Origin: a virus
Virus record (IMG/VR): IMGVR_UViG_3300003322_000196
Location: 1 to 48,141 of that record
DNA: 48,141 bases
Reading direction: 5' to 3' (one strand)
Below are positions 1-5,990 of the stretch, piece by piece. Position 1 is the stretch's first letter. Each line of letters begins with the position of its first letter. The notes beneath the pieces are model-generated. The model ran no database searches. It had not been told where the DNA came from and worked only from the letters and a program-made list of their open reading frames with translations. A program made the position numbers and the translations under genes.

Positions 1-129
1 GGTATCCGCTGGTCTGTGGATCTTGACGACGATGATCTTGAGATCTCGATTACCCCTGAGGGACTGGCCAACTTGGTAGGGCGTGCCCGTAAGTGCTGTG
101 AGGCGTGCCCAGGGTGCAACCGGGCCTAG
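1..129 (+). CDS. 3' end of an unknown rightward gene (partial)
   Basis: The window opens inside a reading frame that gives 42 residues and stops at TAG 127-129. The fragment is acidic in its first half (WSVDLDDDDLEISITPEG) and ends in a Cys-rich tail with CC..C..C spacing (residues 33-39), which could bind a metal. The start lies outside the window, so length and function cannot be judged. It is the only rightward gene before the repeat region and runs towards the leftward block, so the two transcription units converge on 130-955. The open frame and non-random composition support coding; the product is unknown. Confidence 0.6.
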   Translation, partial: GIRWSVDLDDDDLEISITPEGLANLVGRARKCCEACPGCNRA

Positions 130-316
130 GGCGCGGCTGGTCTACGTGTGAGGGAATCGATCTTGTTAGAGGGGCGTACATCCAAGATCACTGCGCCCCC
201 TACTTGATACCCCTACCCCCTATACCTATACCCCCTACGGGTATGGGCCTACATGTGCACCCCTAGTGATCACATACACACCATGCGTATACACACGTAT
301 GCATACCCATACACCA

Positions 317-330
317 TGCACACGTGTGCA
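317..330. repeat. Perfect 14-base palindrome TGCACACGTGTGCA
   Basis: A perfect palindrome inside the CA/TG-rich field. It is followed by GTACGTAC (about 335-342) and preceded by two copies of ACACCATGC. It is a possible protein-binding site or cruciform; no function can be assigned. Confidence 0.6.
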
Positions 331-667
331 CACAGTACGTACACATGTGATGCGGTGTCAGGTGATCATGGTAGAGCGTGTGCGACTACTGGTCTATACC
401 TCATATGCGCATAGGATGTATTCACATAGCATGTATGTACGTATTCACACACGCATTACATGAATACAGGACTAGACCACACCCTCTATGTGGCCTAGAC
501 CACACGTGCCTACCGGTCTAGACCCTTCCTGCCTATGCCTGCCTGGTCTATGCCTCTGTGGTCTAGTCCACCATGATCACATGACGCTGTGTCACCTGAC
601 TACACGTCAGATCATCTTTGCTCTGACGCCCTGTCAGTCTGACGGACCATCAGTTTCTGACTACCAC

Positions 668-682
668 TCATGTGGATCATGC
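668..682. repeat. Direct repeat, copy 1 (TCATGTGGATCATGC)
   Basis: Fifteen bases, identical to 805-819 and 137 bases apart, both inside the GTCAG-rich non-coding field. The repeat contains an internal CATG..GATC..ATG arrangement. It is likely a cis-acting site. Confidence 0.65.
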
Positions 683-745
683 CTGTGACCAGGGAGTTTG
701 CACCCTCTGCTACTGGCACACTGTCAGGACGTGATGATCCGTCAG

Positions 746-785
746 ATCTGATTTGCAGTCAGTTTGCTATCTGATTCGCAGTCAG
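746..785. repeat. Tandem-like direct repeat pair, period 23
   Basis: Copies at 746-762 (ATCTGATTTGCAGTCAG) and 769-785 (ATCTGATTCGCAGTCAG) match at 16 of 17 bases with a 23-base period, i.e. about two helical turns. This is iteron-like spacing within the wider GTCAG motif field. Confidence 0.65.
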
Positions 786-804
786 GTCACTCTCTGACAC
801 GTAG

Positions 805-819
805 TCATGTGGATCATGC
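805..819. repeat. Direct repeat, copy 2 (TCATGTGGATCATGC)
   Basis: Identical to 668-682. The surrounding bases differ, so the conserved unit is the 15-mer itself rather than a larger duplication. Confidence 0.65.
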
Positions 820-955
820 AAACGTGCAGGTCAGAGCGATGTGATGCCCCCTCAGATGACGTGCCGTCAGTTGATCACCCCCTGGGGGGTATGTGCTACT
901 GCAAATCGCGGGACGGACACGTGAAATATTTTTCGAACCTCGTGGAAAAAGTCGG

Positions 956-1126
956 TTACTCTCCGTAGTCAGACACTACAGAGTGCCATATCGCGTCCAC
1001 CAGACAGTCCCGAGAGGGCCTGCACGGTCCGTGTCGCGTCATCAGCGTCTCCCAGACCCGCCTCCAGTGGATCGTTACCACCTCGGGGACCTCCACGCCG
1101 GGGATTCGGTCTGAACGGTTACACAT
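956..1126 (-). CDS. Small unknown protein, last gene of leftward block
   Basis: A 56-residue protein. Its ATG (1124-1126) overlaps the TGA of the upstream gene (TGATG), and an AGAGGA ribosome site precedes it. A GTG three bases earlier is also possible. The sequence is Trp- and Cys-containing (C2, C35, C41) with no recognised family. It is the promoter-distal gene of the leftward series; no strong hairpin terminator is evident after it, only an AT-rich patch around 930-955. Coding is supported by the coupled start and balanced composition. Confidence 0.6.
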   Translation of the reverse strand: MCNRSDRIPGVEVPEVVTIHWRRVWETLMTRHGPCRPSRDCLVDAIWHSVVSDYGE

Positions 1127-1392
1127 CACAGCACGTCCTCTCCGGCCATCAGCTTCCGGTAGGACGCTTCCAGGTCCCACGTCCGCCGCATGAGCACATA
1201 CTCGATCGGATAGACGCCATCCCGCCAGTCCGGGTCCACCTGACACATAGCCGTATGCCCCGTCTCGGGGTGCCGCCACCACAGAGCGAGCACTTTCTTT
1301 CCCGACAAGACGTCTTCTTCATAGGGGTCCCAGTAGTACTCGAACCCCTCCCCGCCGACCGATGTCCATTCGCCGGTTACTATCCCTGCCAT
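1126..1392 (-). CDS. Small unknown protein, Trp-rich
   Basis: An 88-residue acidic protein with many aromatics (for example FEYYWDPYEEDVLSGKK near the N terminus). The ATG at 1392 is chosen; a GTG at 1395 directly before it is equally reachable from the weak AGGGG upstream. It couples to the next gene through a TGATG overlap. Family unrecognised; probably a soluble cytoplasmic early protein by position. Confidence 0.75.
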   Translation of the reverse strand: MAGIVTGEWTSVGGEGFEYYWDPYEEDVLSGKKVLALWWRHPETGHTAMCQVDPDWRDGVYPIEYVLMRRTWDLEASYRKLMAGEDVL

Positions 1393-1403
1393 CACTACAA
1401 CCC

Positions 1404-1610
1404 CTATCCGAACGAAGACAGCTTACGTACGTCCACATTCACGGACCCCGACCACGGGACCCACTCGACGTCCTCGACTACGTACTTCTCGAATGACGCG
1501 TCATAGTGGGTGCGCAGCAGCACCTTTTCGCCGACCCGAGGTATCGCGTCCATAGAGTGGGTGATCAGAGGGGGCTCATGTGGGCCGTTCTCAAAGAAAG
1601 CGACGTGCAT
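1404..1610 (-). CDS. Small protein, possible SH3-like/KOW-type fold
   Basis: A 68-residue protein. The central PRVGEKVLLRTHYD followed by YVVEDVEWVPW and a VDVRKL end resembles the small beta-barrel proteins with a G-x-x-V start common in actinophages. The gene at 9260-9502 in the same block has a similar outline. The start overlaps the stop of the preceding gene (ATG 1608-1610, TGA 1610-1612) with AAGG upstream. Fold assignment is inference from pattern only. Confidence 0.7.
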   Translation of the reverse strand: MHVAFFENGPHEPPLITHSMDAIPRVGEKVLLRTHYDASFEKYVVEDVEWVPWSGSVNVDVRKLSSFG

Positions 1611-1837
1611 CAGATCTTGACCTTCTCTCGCTTGAGTACTCGCATTACGGCCACCATCAAATCGTAAGAGGGTTCGTCCTCGTAGTGCGGACCGCGTTCA
1701 TCGGGAATGCCGTGGGCCTTCAGCACCCCCGCCAGAGCCTTGTACAGACGGGCTTCCAGCTCGATTTCACGCTTCGCCCGGCGCCAGACGAAAGGGTGCC
1801 GTCGCTTGAAGCGACGGACTTCGCTAGAGAACGTCAC
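1610..1837 (-). CDS. Small basic helical protein
   Basis: About 75 residues, rich in Arg/Lys in the first half (VRRFKRRHPFVWRRAKREIE) and predicted mostly helical, which suggests nucleic acid or membrane-surface contact. The start is set at a GTG that overlaps the upstream TGA (GTGA, 1834-1837). A TTG 15 bases upstream (1852) would add five residues, but neither has a strong ribosome site. Function unknown. Confidence 0.65.
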   Translation of the reverse strand: MTFSSEVRRFKRRHPFVWRRAKREIELEARLYKALAGVLKAHGIPDERGPHYEDEPSYDLMVAVMRVLKREKVKI

Positions 1838-1941
1838 CAGAGCACCGCCCAAAGTCCGTAGAAGATGATTGCGTAGTAGACGGACATTACGAAGTAGTAG
1901 GTCCAGTCTTCAATCCGTCTGTTCTTCAACCAGGAAAGCAT
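1834..1941 (-). CDS. 35-residue membrane miniprotein
   Basis: Starts MLSWLKNRRIEDWTYYF and then has one hydrophobic segment (about residues 14-34, aromatic and Ile/Leu/Val-rich) reaching the C terminus, so a single-pass membrane peptide with a basic N-terminal end. The ATG at 1941 has GGAG eight bases upstream. The longer frame running up to 2058 overlaps two other genes and is less likely. The gene overlaps the 3' end of the upstream zinc miniprotein by 32 bases. It may be a host-membrane effector, which is inference. Confidence 0.6.
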   Translation of the reverse strand: MLSWLKNRRIEDWTYYFVMSVYYAIIFYGLWAVLW

Positions 1942-2056
1942 ACGTGCACTCCGGGTCGTCGCAGATTGCGTAGACGGTGCCGTCATCGGAACCCTCCTCT
2001 CGTGTGCAGGTGCACCCGCATTCGGGGCACCAGTACCTTCTATCGGCAGTATCCAC
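1910..2056 (-). CDS. Zinc-ribbon-like miniprotein (48 aa)
   Basis: The frame carries CPECGCTC followed about 18 residues later by CDDPEC, a pattern of paired cysteines fitting one zinc site. The GTG at 2054-2056 has GAGGG upstream and overlaps the previous stop (2040) by 17 bases. The open frame continues to 2203, but that extension lies over the neighbouring gene and looks like a shadow (Arg/Ser-rich). Likely a small metal-binding protein; partner unknown. Confidence 0.6.
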   Translation of the reverse strand: MDTADRRYWCPECGCTCTREEGSDDGTVYAICDDPECTYAFLVEEQTD

Positions 2057-2216
2057 AAGCCCAGCCCTCACAGCCCCAGAGATCCACGAGTTTGACAGCC
2101 GCGCGAGCATTGCAGACCTCGCATACCTCAACCTCGGAGTCGTCCACGACATCGGCGCGTTCGTCCCGGACCACCGGCCAGGAGGGATCGATGTCATACC
2201 CATCCCTTTGCGTCAC
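2040..2216 (-). CDS. Zinc-ribbon-like miniprotein (58 aa)
   Basis: An acidic N-terminal half (DIDPSWPVVRDERADVVDD) is followed by CEVC and a terminal C-x6-C-x2-C group, consistent with one zinc site. Start GTG 2214-2216 has GGAG ten bases upstream and overlaps the stop of the gene before it by 23 bases. A tempting ATG overlapping the upstream TGA (about 2194) is in another frame whose product is not protein-like. Function unknown. Confidence 0.6.
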   Translation of the reverse strand: MTQRDGYDIDPSWPVVRDERADVVDDSEVEVCEVCNARAAVKLVDLWGCEGWACGYCR

Positions 2217-2499
2217 AGACTTCACACTCCATCTTTGCAGGCTCGCCGTAATAGTCATCCAACGGCCACTTCGGGTAATAACCCCGGCCCCCACACCGCG
2301 TGCACTTGTCCGGACGGCAAGAGGGGCACCACGACTTCCCGTAGTACGCGTCCCTTGCCAGCCGGTTTACCTTCCACTGCGAGTACTCGGCCGTCAGGAG
2401 CAGCAGGCGGACACGCTCATCGCCGTCGTCTACCCAGGGATCATCCAGGAAGGGCCTGCGGCACACCTCGCAGCGGAGGTTATAGCTGACCTCGATCAT
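2194..2499 (-). CDS. Multi-zinc-finger protein with DnaJ-like CxxCxGxG motif
   Basis: A 101-residue protein starting MIEVSYNLRCEVCRRPF. Cys pairs occur near residue 10 (CEVC), in the middle (CPSC, then CTRCGGRGYY) and at the end (CEVCDAKGW). The last two resemble half-sites of DnaJ-type zinc fingers, which bind unfolded protein, although no J domain is present. ATG 2499 has GAGAGG upstream and overlaps the previous stop. A plausible role is as a metal-stabilised host-protein binder; unproven. Confidence 0.75.
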   Translation of the reverse strand: MIEVSYNLRCEVCRRPFLDDPWVDDGDERVRLLLLTAEYSQWKVNRLARDAYYGKSWCPSCRPDKCTRCGGRGYYPKWPLDDYYGEPAKMECEVCDAKGWV

Positions 2500-2594
2500 C
2501 GCTGCCTCTCTTCGAGCCACAGGTAGGGGCAGTCCCACTCGTGACTCTCACCCTTCCAATAGTCGGGGAATTCCTTACAGGTGCACTCGATCAT
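2496..2594 (-). CDS. 32-residue Cys-containing miniprotein
   Basis: Begins MIECTCKEFPDYW and ends DCPYLWLEERQR, with CxC and a distant Cys. The ATG at 2594 has a strong GGGAGG five bases upstream and overlaps the stop of the preceding gene (ATGA), the best start in this stretch. A much longer frame extends to 2924 but is Arg-rich and covers the next gene on the same strand, so it is rejected. Too short for a family call. Confidence 0.6.
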   Translation of the reverse strand: MIECTCKEFPDYWKGESHEWDCPYLWLEERQR

Positions 2595-2959
2595 GAGACC
2601 TCCCTCGGCGGAAGCATGCCGTCGCACTTGTCCGGGTCGGCACACCGGTCGAAGGAGTCCTGCCCGAAGTGCTTGTGGCGGGCCGTATGCATAGCCTCGA
2701 CCATGGCCGAAGCGACCTCGGGAGAGATGCGCCAGTGTGACACCCCGCAGACGTAGCAGTCGCACTCCTCCGGCTCTCGCTCGATGGACCACTTCTCCTC
2801 CGGCCCGGAGAAGAACGTCGCGTAGGCATGATTGCCGGTGCCGATCCACAGCTCGTACTTCCCGACAACAATGTCCAGGGTCCAGATACCCGCGTTGCGG
2901 GGCGTGGTCCCTCGGAAGATCCACCAGGACCAGATGCCCTTGTCTTTATCCCAGCTCAT
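2591..2959 (-). CDS. Unknown protein (122 aa), Trp- and Cys-containing
   Basis: Starts MSWDKDKGIWSWWIFRG and has a middle CDCYVC and a late C-x4-DKC group; the rest looks alpha/beta. It overlaps the downstream miniprotein by four bases (ATGA) and is itself overlapped by its upstream neighbour by four, a typical translationally coupled chain. No family recognised. Confidence 0.75.
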   Translation of the reverse strand: MSWDKDKGIWSWWIFRGTTPRNAGIWTLDIVVGKYELWIGTGNHAYATFFSGPEEKWSIEREPEECDCYVCGVSHWRISPEVASAMVEAMHTARHKHFGQDSFDRCADPDKCDGMLPPREVS

Positions 2960-3159
2960 CGCAGATCTACGATCTCTCCGTTAGGGCCGTAGCCCCACTC
3001 GTCGTCCTCTTCTGGCTCGTAGGCGATCTCCACGAGATCCAATTCCACGACCCTGGTGCCGGGCGCCATACAGTCGGAACCCAGTACGTCCTTGATGTGG
3101 TAGTGCCTGCCGTCCAGCCAGACGGTCCCTCGGGACGCCCAGCCCTCATTCGTCGACAT
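2956..3159 (-). CDS. Unknown acidic protein (67 aa)
   Basis: Beta-rich sequence with RGTVWLDGRHYHIKDVLGSD and an acidic C-terminal half ending GEIVDLR. It overlaps the next gene by four bases. The start ATG 3157-3159 lies inside the end of the upstream 42-residue gene. No recognised domain. Confidence 0.7.
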   Translation of the reverse strand: MSTNEGWASRGTVWLDGRHYHIKDVLGSDCMAPGTRVVELDLVEIAYEPEEDDEWGYGPNGEIVDLR

Positions 3160-3274
3160 CGACCAGTTCCCATTCCTCGTCGTTGGCCACGTGGTCCGCG
3201 TCCGCCCCTCGGCAGGCGCAGGTACCTACGTAGACCCAGTCCTTGCCGGGCGGCGGTGTGTAGTCGTTCACCAT
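3146..3274 (-). CDS. 42-residue acidic miniprotein
   Basis: A short gene: ATG 3272-3274 preceded by AAGGAG eight bases upstream, stop TGA 3146-3148. The product begins MVNDYTPPPGKDWVYVG, has a CAC motif, and ends in a strongly acidic stretch (NDEEWELVDVDE). It overlaps both neighbours (14 bases downstream, 7 upstream). Support comes from the strong ribosome site, fit into the coupled chain and composition. Function unknown. Confidence 0.65.
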   Translation of the reverse strand: MVNDYTPPPGKDWVYVGTCACRGADADHVANDEEWELVDVDE

Positions 3275-3543
3275 GCCAGCCACTCCTTACAGTTCGCACA
3301 CCGTACGACCATCTTGTACGGGTGAGATTCGATCTTACCTTCGCACCCATTAGTGCAGAAGGGGATGGGAACCATCACAGGCGAGGGTACCCTACGCGGA
3401 TTAAAGAGGCAACTACCGGGGTCGTAGCCATGGCAGTTAGAGCACTCGTGGTCGTCGTACGGGCATTCGCAGGTCCAGGGGTAGAAGATGCCCCCGGGCT
3501 CGTCGATTTGATCTCTGTGCCGGGGGCAATCTTCCGCGTTCAT
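3268..3543 (-). CDS. Cys-rich (zinc-binding) protein, 91 aa
   Basis: Contains CECPYDDHECSNCHGYDPGSC in the first half and FCTNGCEG plus CANCKEW in the second, about nine cysteines in all and probably two zinc sites. The start touches the stop of the upstream gene. Composition and Cys spacing make coding certain enough; the role is unknown. Confidence 0.8.
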   Translation of the reverse strand: MNAEDCPRHRDQIDEPGGIFYPWTCECPYDDHECSNCHGYDPGSCLFNPRRVPSPVMVPIPFCTNGCEGKIESHPYKMVVRCANCKEWLAW

Positions 3544-3767
3544 TAGCCGCGTTCTCCTTCTCGGTACTCGCCCTCTGTCGTACGGCAGTTAGGGCATACG
3601 GCGTATACACGCATTTCGGTTGTGTAGTTGGACGCCTGGCTCTCGTGGATGTACCAACCGAGGCGCTGGGCATTGCTGAGGGATTCCATCCGGTTGTACA
3701 CCGGCATATACCCGCAGTAGTTATGGCACTTGTCGCAGGAGACGTGATACGTCGTTTCCAGAGGCAT
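3543..3767 (-). CDS. Zinc-ribbon-like protein, 74 aa
   Basis: Starts MPLETTYHVSCDKCHNYCG and ends with CPNC before an acidic/basic tail: CxxCxxxC then CxxC about 40 residues later, the classical spacing of a zinc ribbon with a long loop. Start and upstream stop overlap as TAATG. Likely metal-binding and cytoplasmic. Confidence 0.8.
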   Translation of the reverse strand: MPLETTYHVSCDKCHNYCGYMPVYNRMESLSNAQRLGWYIHESQASNYTTEMRVYAVCPNCRTTEGEYREGERG

Positions 3768-3979
3768 TACTCGGCTGGCCTCAGACGCTCGGTCGGCTTA
3801 CGGTCAAGAAGCCAGATGACGTCGTTGTAGCACCCCAGGCATAAGTCCAGAGTCTCCTCCGCCTGCGGGGCTCCCCTGGTTACTGGCTTGTAGGGGTTGT
3901 AGAACTTGAACGTCTTGTGAACCGGTGAATCGATGCCGTGCTTCCAGCACGAATCGCAAACACTCTTATTGATCTTCAT
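3767..3979 (-). CDS. Zinc-ribbon-like protein, 70 aa
   Basis: Cys pairs CDSC (residues 8-11) and CLGC (about 47-50) frame a basic, aromatic loop. It overlaps the upstream gene by 14 bases. Same architecture as its downstream neighbour, which suggests an expanded family of single-zinc miniproteins in this block. Function unknown. Confidence 0.8.
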   Translation of the reverse strand: MKINKSVCDSCWKHGIDSPVHKTFKFYNPYKPVTRGAPQAEETLDLCLGCYNDVIWLLDRKPTERLRPAE

Positions 3980-4175
3980 ATCCGAATTCCCTCAGTAGTT
4001 CCTTTTCCCACTCCGCCAGCCGATAGTCCATGGCGTACTGGCAAATGCAGGGCTCGATGTGCGGCGGCTCTCCCATGCTGTAATACGTGGGCCCCTCCGC
4101 TGGATAGGACAGCTCTTCGTTGATACCACTCCAGCCGCAGAACAGACAGCCCTGCTGGTATTGAGGATGAAGCAT
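3966..4175 (-). CDS. Cys-containing protein, 69 aa
   Basis: Starts MLHPQYQQGCLFCGWSG; a second pair CIC occurs about 30 residues later, followed by an acidic helix (EWEKELLREFGYEDQ). A zinc site is possible with C10, C13 and the later pair. The ATG overlaps the upstream TGA (TGATG). Confidence 0.75.
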   Translation of the reverse strand: MLHPQYQQGCLFCGWSGINEELSYPAEGPTYYSMGEPPHIEPCICQYAMDYRLAEWEKELLREFGYEDQ

Positions 4176-4405
4176 CAGCGCCAGCTCGTCTTGAAGAACT
4201 TACCAGTGTGCTTGAGGCAGGGGTATACCCGTACAGCCCGGTCCCGCCTCTTGGACTCGAATCGGCCTAGTTCGGAGTCCTTGTTGTTGTCGATGAAAAT
4301 GTGGTCGACAATGCAGCCGCACTTATGCTGCCAGCCGTGGCTGGCGTGAGTGTTCCCCCAGTCCATCTTGGCCTGTAGCCTCTTTCGGTAAAATCCCCGG
4401 AACAT
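4175..4405 (-). CDS. Small basic Cys-containing protein, 76 aa
   Basis: Starts MFRGFYRKRLQAK, with a central HKCGC and a later single Cys. Strongly basic at both ends, so nucleic-acid binding is possible. The ATG at 4405 overlaps the upstream stop (TGATG) with an AGGGTGG-like ribosome site. An open extension to 4462 is Arg/Gly-rich and lies over the neighbour, so it is left out. Confidence 0.7.
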   Translation of the reverse strand: MFRGFYRKRLQAKMDWGNTHASHGWQHKCGCIVDHIFIDNNKDSELGRFESKRRDRAVRVYPCLKHTGKFFKTSWR

Positions 4406-4593
4406 CAGTGCACCACCCTGTCGCCCTCGCACGGGCCCTCGTGATAAGGCCCGAGGTGGCAACCCCAGGCATGTGCTTCTACCTCTTCGAGGTCATCGCA
4501 GTAGCAGTAACAGTCCTTACGGTCGCAGGACCCCTGGCCATCCTCGGACATCCGGCAGCCACCGAACCAGCAGTACGTGCAGACCTCGCTCAC
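4405..4593 (-). CDS. Cys-rich miniprotein, 62 aa
   Basis: Nine cysteines in 62 residues: CTYCWFGGC near the N terminus, then C, CYCYC in the middle and two late ones with His. This is one of the densest metal-ligand sequences in the block and could fold around two zinc ions. Start is GTG 4591-4593 overlapping the upstream TGA (GTGA). Confidence 0.75.
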   Translation of the reverse strand: MSEVCTYCWFGGCRMSEDGQGSCDRKDCYCYCDDLEEVEAHAWGCHLGPYHEGPCEGDRVVH

Positions 4594-4745
4594 AGCGGCT
4601 GTCCGTTCTCGTCGTTGTAGTCGGGGTCCAGCTCCACGTTGAGAGCCAGATACCTACCACCGTCGTCGAACGAGTCACTGTCCAGCAGCTCTACGATCCG
4701 ATACCACTGGCCGCCGAAGTAAACCGCGCCTAAGTACTCACTCAT
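4590..4745 (-). CDS. 51-residue acidic miniprotein
   Basis: ATG 4743-4745, stop TGA 4590-4592. The product starts MSEYLGAVYFGGQWYRIVEL and ends acidic (DPDYNDENGQPL). It overlaps both neighbours by a few bases, keeping the coupled chain intact. No Cys. Composition is clearly protein-like; no family recognised. Confidence 0.65.
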   Translation of the reverse strand: MSEYLGAVYFGGQWYRIVELLDSDSFDDGGRYLALNVELDPDYNDENGQPL

Positions 4746-4950
4746 CTCGCTTCACCCACTCGTCTCTTTTATGAGTAGGGCAGTAGAAATCCCAAGCGAC
4801 TTCTACTCCGTCGAATATCCATTCCCGGGCTATAGCCTGCCAACCAGTCTGACGGGCAGATATCAGGGCCCCGGATCGGGAAGTGTCTCCGTATTCGCAG
4901 ACATCCCCACATACCTCACACTGAGCCCGGTGAAAAGTCCAGAAGGTCAT
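4738..4950 (-). CDS. Cys-containing protein, 70 aa
   Basis: Starts MTFWTFHRAQCEVCGDVCEYG and has a late YCPTH, so CxxCxxxC plus CxxH can make one zinc site. The start at 4950 overlaps the upstream stop (ATGA, 4947-4950). The frame stays open to 4998, but that part is over the upstream gene. Function unknown. Confidence 0.75.
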   Translation of the reverse strand: MTFWTFHRAQCEVCGDVCEYGDTSRSGALISARQTGWQAIAREWIFDGVEVAWDFYCPTHKRDEWVKRDE

Positions 4951-5150
4951 TCCACTACCTTTGGGATTACCTCGGTGACGTCCTCGCTGGCATCCCACTC
5001 GTCCGTGAAGTACTCGCGATTTCCGTCCACGATACGGCCGATGACATTGCCGGTGAAGCCGCAGGCTGGGCAGTTGATCCCGTCCCAGGCAATATCACCC
5101 CGGATGGTGAACTTCTCCTCGCATTCCGTACATACGAGCTTGAACTTCAT
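4947..5150 (-). CDS. Zinc-ribbon protein, 67 aa
   Basis: MKFKLVCTECEEKFTIRGD..., with CTEC and CPAC 18 residues apart, a classical short zinc ribbon, then an acidic tail. The start is set at ATG 5148-5150, preceded by GGGAGG and overlapping the stop of a separate upstream gene (5147). The frame is open to 5261, but the intervening DNA codes for that other gene in another frame. Confidence 0.78.
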   Translation of the reverse strand: MKFKLVCTECEEKFTIRGDIAWDGINCPACGFTGNVIGRIVDGNREYFTDEWDASEDVTEVIPKVVE

Positions 5151-5302
5151 ACCCCAGCCTCCCGTCCAATGCACCACGGGCCTATCGTCACCGACCAGCC
5201 GGAAGGCCACCTTGCATATCCCAGGCCGTTGTAGCCAGTCTGCATACGGTAGATGTTCCATCGCCAGCCCTTCTTCAAGAGACGTCGGGTACTACGAACC
5301 AT
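5147..5302 (-). CDS. 51-residue basic Trp-rich miniprotein
   Basis: A gene hidden behind a longer in-frame extension of its neighbour. ATG 5300-5302 has GGAGG eight bases upstream, and TGA 5147-5149 overlaps the next ATG. The product starts MVRSTRRLLKKGWRWNIYRM and has five Trp in all, a basic amphipathic N-terminal half and a small C-terminal half with one Cys. It could be a membrane- or nucleic-acid-active peptide. The ribosome site and both overlaps favour it over the alternative frame. Confidence 0.65.
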   Translation of the reverse strand: MVRSTRRLLKKGWRWNIYRMQTGYNGLGYARWPSGWSVTIGPWCIGREAGV

Positions 5303-5616
5303 GCTGGTTCCTCCTCCAGTTCTACACCCAGAACGGAGGCTGCCTGTAGCAGCTTCTCCTTCCAGTCGTTTTCCTGGTGCCCGAGGGAGAAGGGGTCGAC
5401 CCTGGCTACGTCTCCGTAATCGACCTCTTGGCAGTAGGTCACAAGGAAAAGTCGGTCGTGATCGTAATCTCCGGCCAGTAGGTAGCTGACTCCTAGATCA
5501 CGAACCATGTCGTTGATGTCTTCGGGATCATCGATACTACGCCAGAGCGGGTGATCGTAGGCGTACTCGGCGATCTGTGCCCCGAAGCCGAAGTACGTGG
5601 AATAGGACATGCCCAT
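5275..5616 (-). CDS. Unknown acidic protein, 113 aa
   Basis: Starts MGMSYSTYFGFGAQIAEYAYD, acidic throughout, with a repeated D/Y pattern in the middle and an EEEPAW end. AAGGA lies upstream, spaced by the stop of the preceding gene. The 3' end overlaps the next miniprotein by 28 bases. Alpha/beta character; no recognised family. Its opening resembles small actinophage proteins of unknown role, a weak impression only. Confidence 0.75.
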   Translation of the reverse strand: MGMSYSTYFGFGAQIAEYAYDHPLWRSIDDPEDINDMVRDLGVSYLLAGDYDHDRLFLVTYCQEVDYGDVARVDPFSLGHQENDWKEKLLQAASVLGVELEEEPAWFVVPDVS

Positions 5617-5618
5617 TG

Positions 5619-5990
5619 TTAATCCTTCAGGTACTTGAGGGCGTTCTTTACGCGGTTTAGCTTGGTCTTCGCCTCGACTTTCTCGCCGTCGGTGAGGTAG
5701 TAAGACTTCTTGATAGCCTCGTGGAGCTGGTTGACCGGGGTATCCACCTCGAAGTCCCAGCTCAGGTTGCTGTCAGAAGGACGGTACTCGTAGGCGTAGT
5801 TGCAGGAGCAACCCGAATCCTTGTACGCGGCGTACTGCCATGCACCATCCGCCTGGCCGTGCCAGCGGCGTACAAGCGACAAGCACTCCCAGTCGTAACC
5901 CCCGCTGTTGCTCTCCCACAGGATCTCTACCTTGATGTCCGGGTTCTGGTCCCAGCTCTGTCCCCAGTTACGAATAGGCTCTACAGTCAC
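5619..5990 (-). CDS. Unknown protein, 123 aa
   Basis: GTG 5988-5990 overlaps the upstream TGA (GTGA) and has GGAAAG upstream; a TTG at 6002 would add four residues. The N-terminal half is aromatic and beta-rich (WESNSGGYDWECLSLV) with a CSC pair; the C-terminal 40 residues form a basic helix (GEKVEAKTKLNRVKNALKYL). No recognised family. Confidence 0.75.
   Translation of the reverse strand: MTVEPIRNWGQSWDQNPDIKVEILWESNSGGYDWECLSLVRRWHGQADGAWQYAAYKDSGCSCNYAYEYRPSDSNLSWDFEVDTPVNQLHEAIKKSYYLTDGEKVEAKTKLNRVKNALKYLKD

Larger units (their letters stand above)
130..955. other. 826-base non-coding region rich in palindromes and short repeats
   Basis: No convincing gene lies here; the short open frames are of low-complexity His/Thr/Arg composition. 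The sequence instead holds three successive motif fields: CA/TG- and TAC-rich palindromes (about 200-460), repeated TGGTCTAG or its complement (about 138-568), and a dense field of GTCAG/CTGAC motifs (about 590-875). TGATCA sites are scattered through it, and a near-palindrome of C and G runs sits at 877-890. It lies between converging transcription units. Such a layout fits a replication origin, a DNA-end or packaging region, or a protein-loading site; the sequence alone cannot choose between them. Confidence 0.7.

Noticed and set aside
266-688. Two short rightward open frames in the repeat region
   Set aside because: Products are low-complexity His/Thr/Arg or Cys/Leu-rich, lack ribosome sites and reflect the repeats.
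893-1114. Rightward frame of 73 residues opposite the first leftward gene
   Set aside because: Arg/Val/His-rich antisense shadow of gene 956-1126; no ribosome site.
2496-2924. Long upstream extension of the 32-residue gene
   Set aside because: Arg-rich, overlaps gene 2591-2959 on the same strand; strong ribosome site favours the start at 2594.
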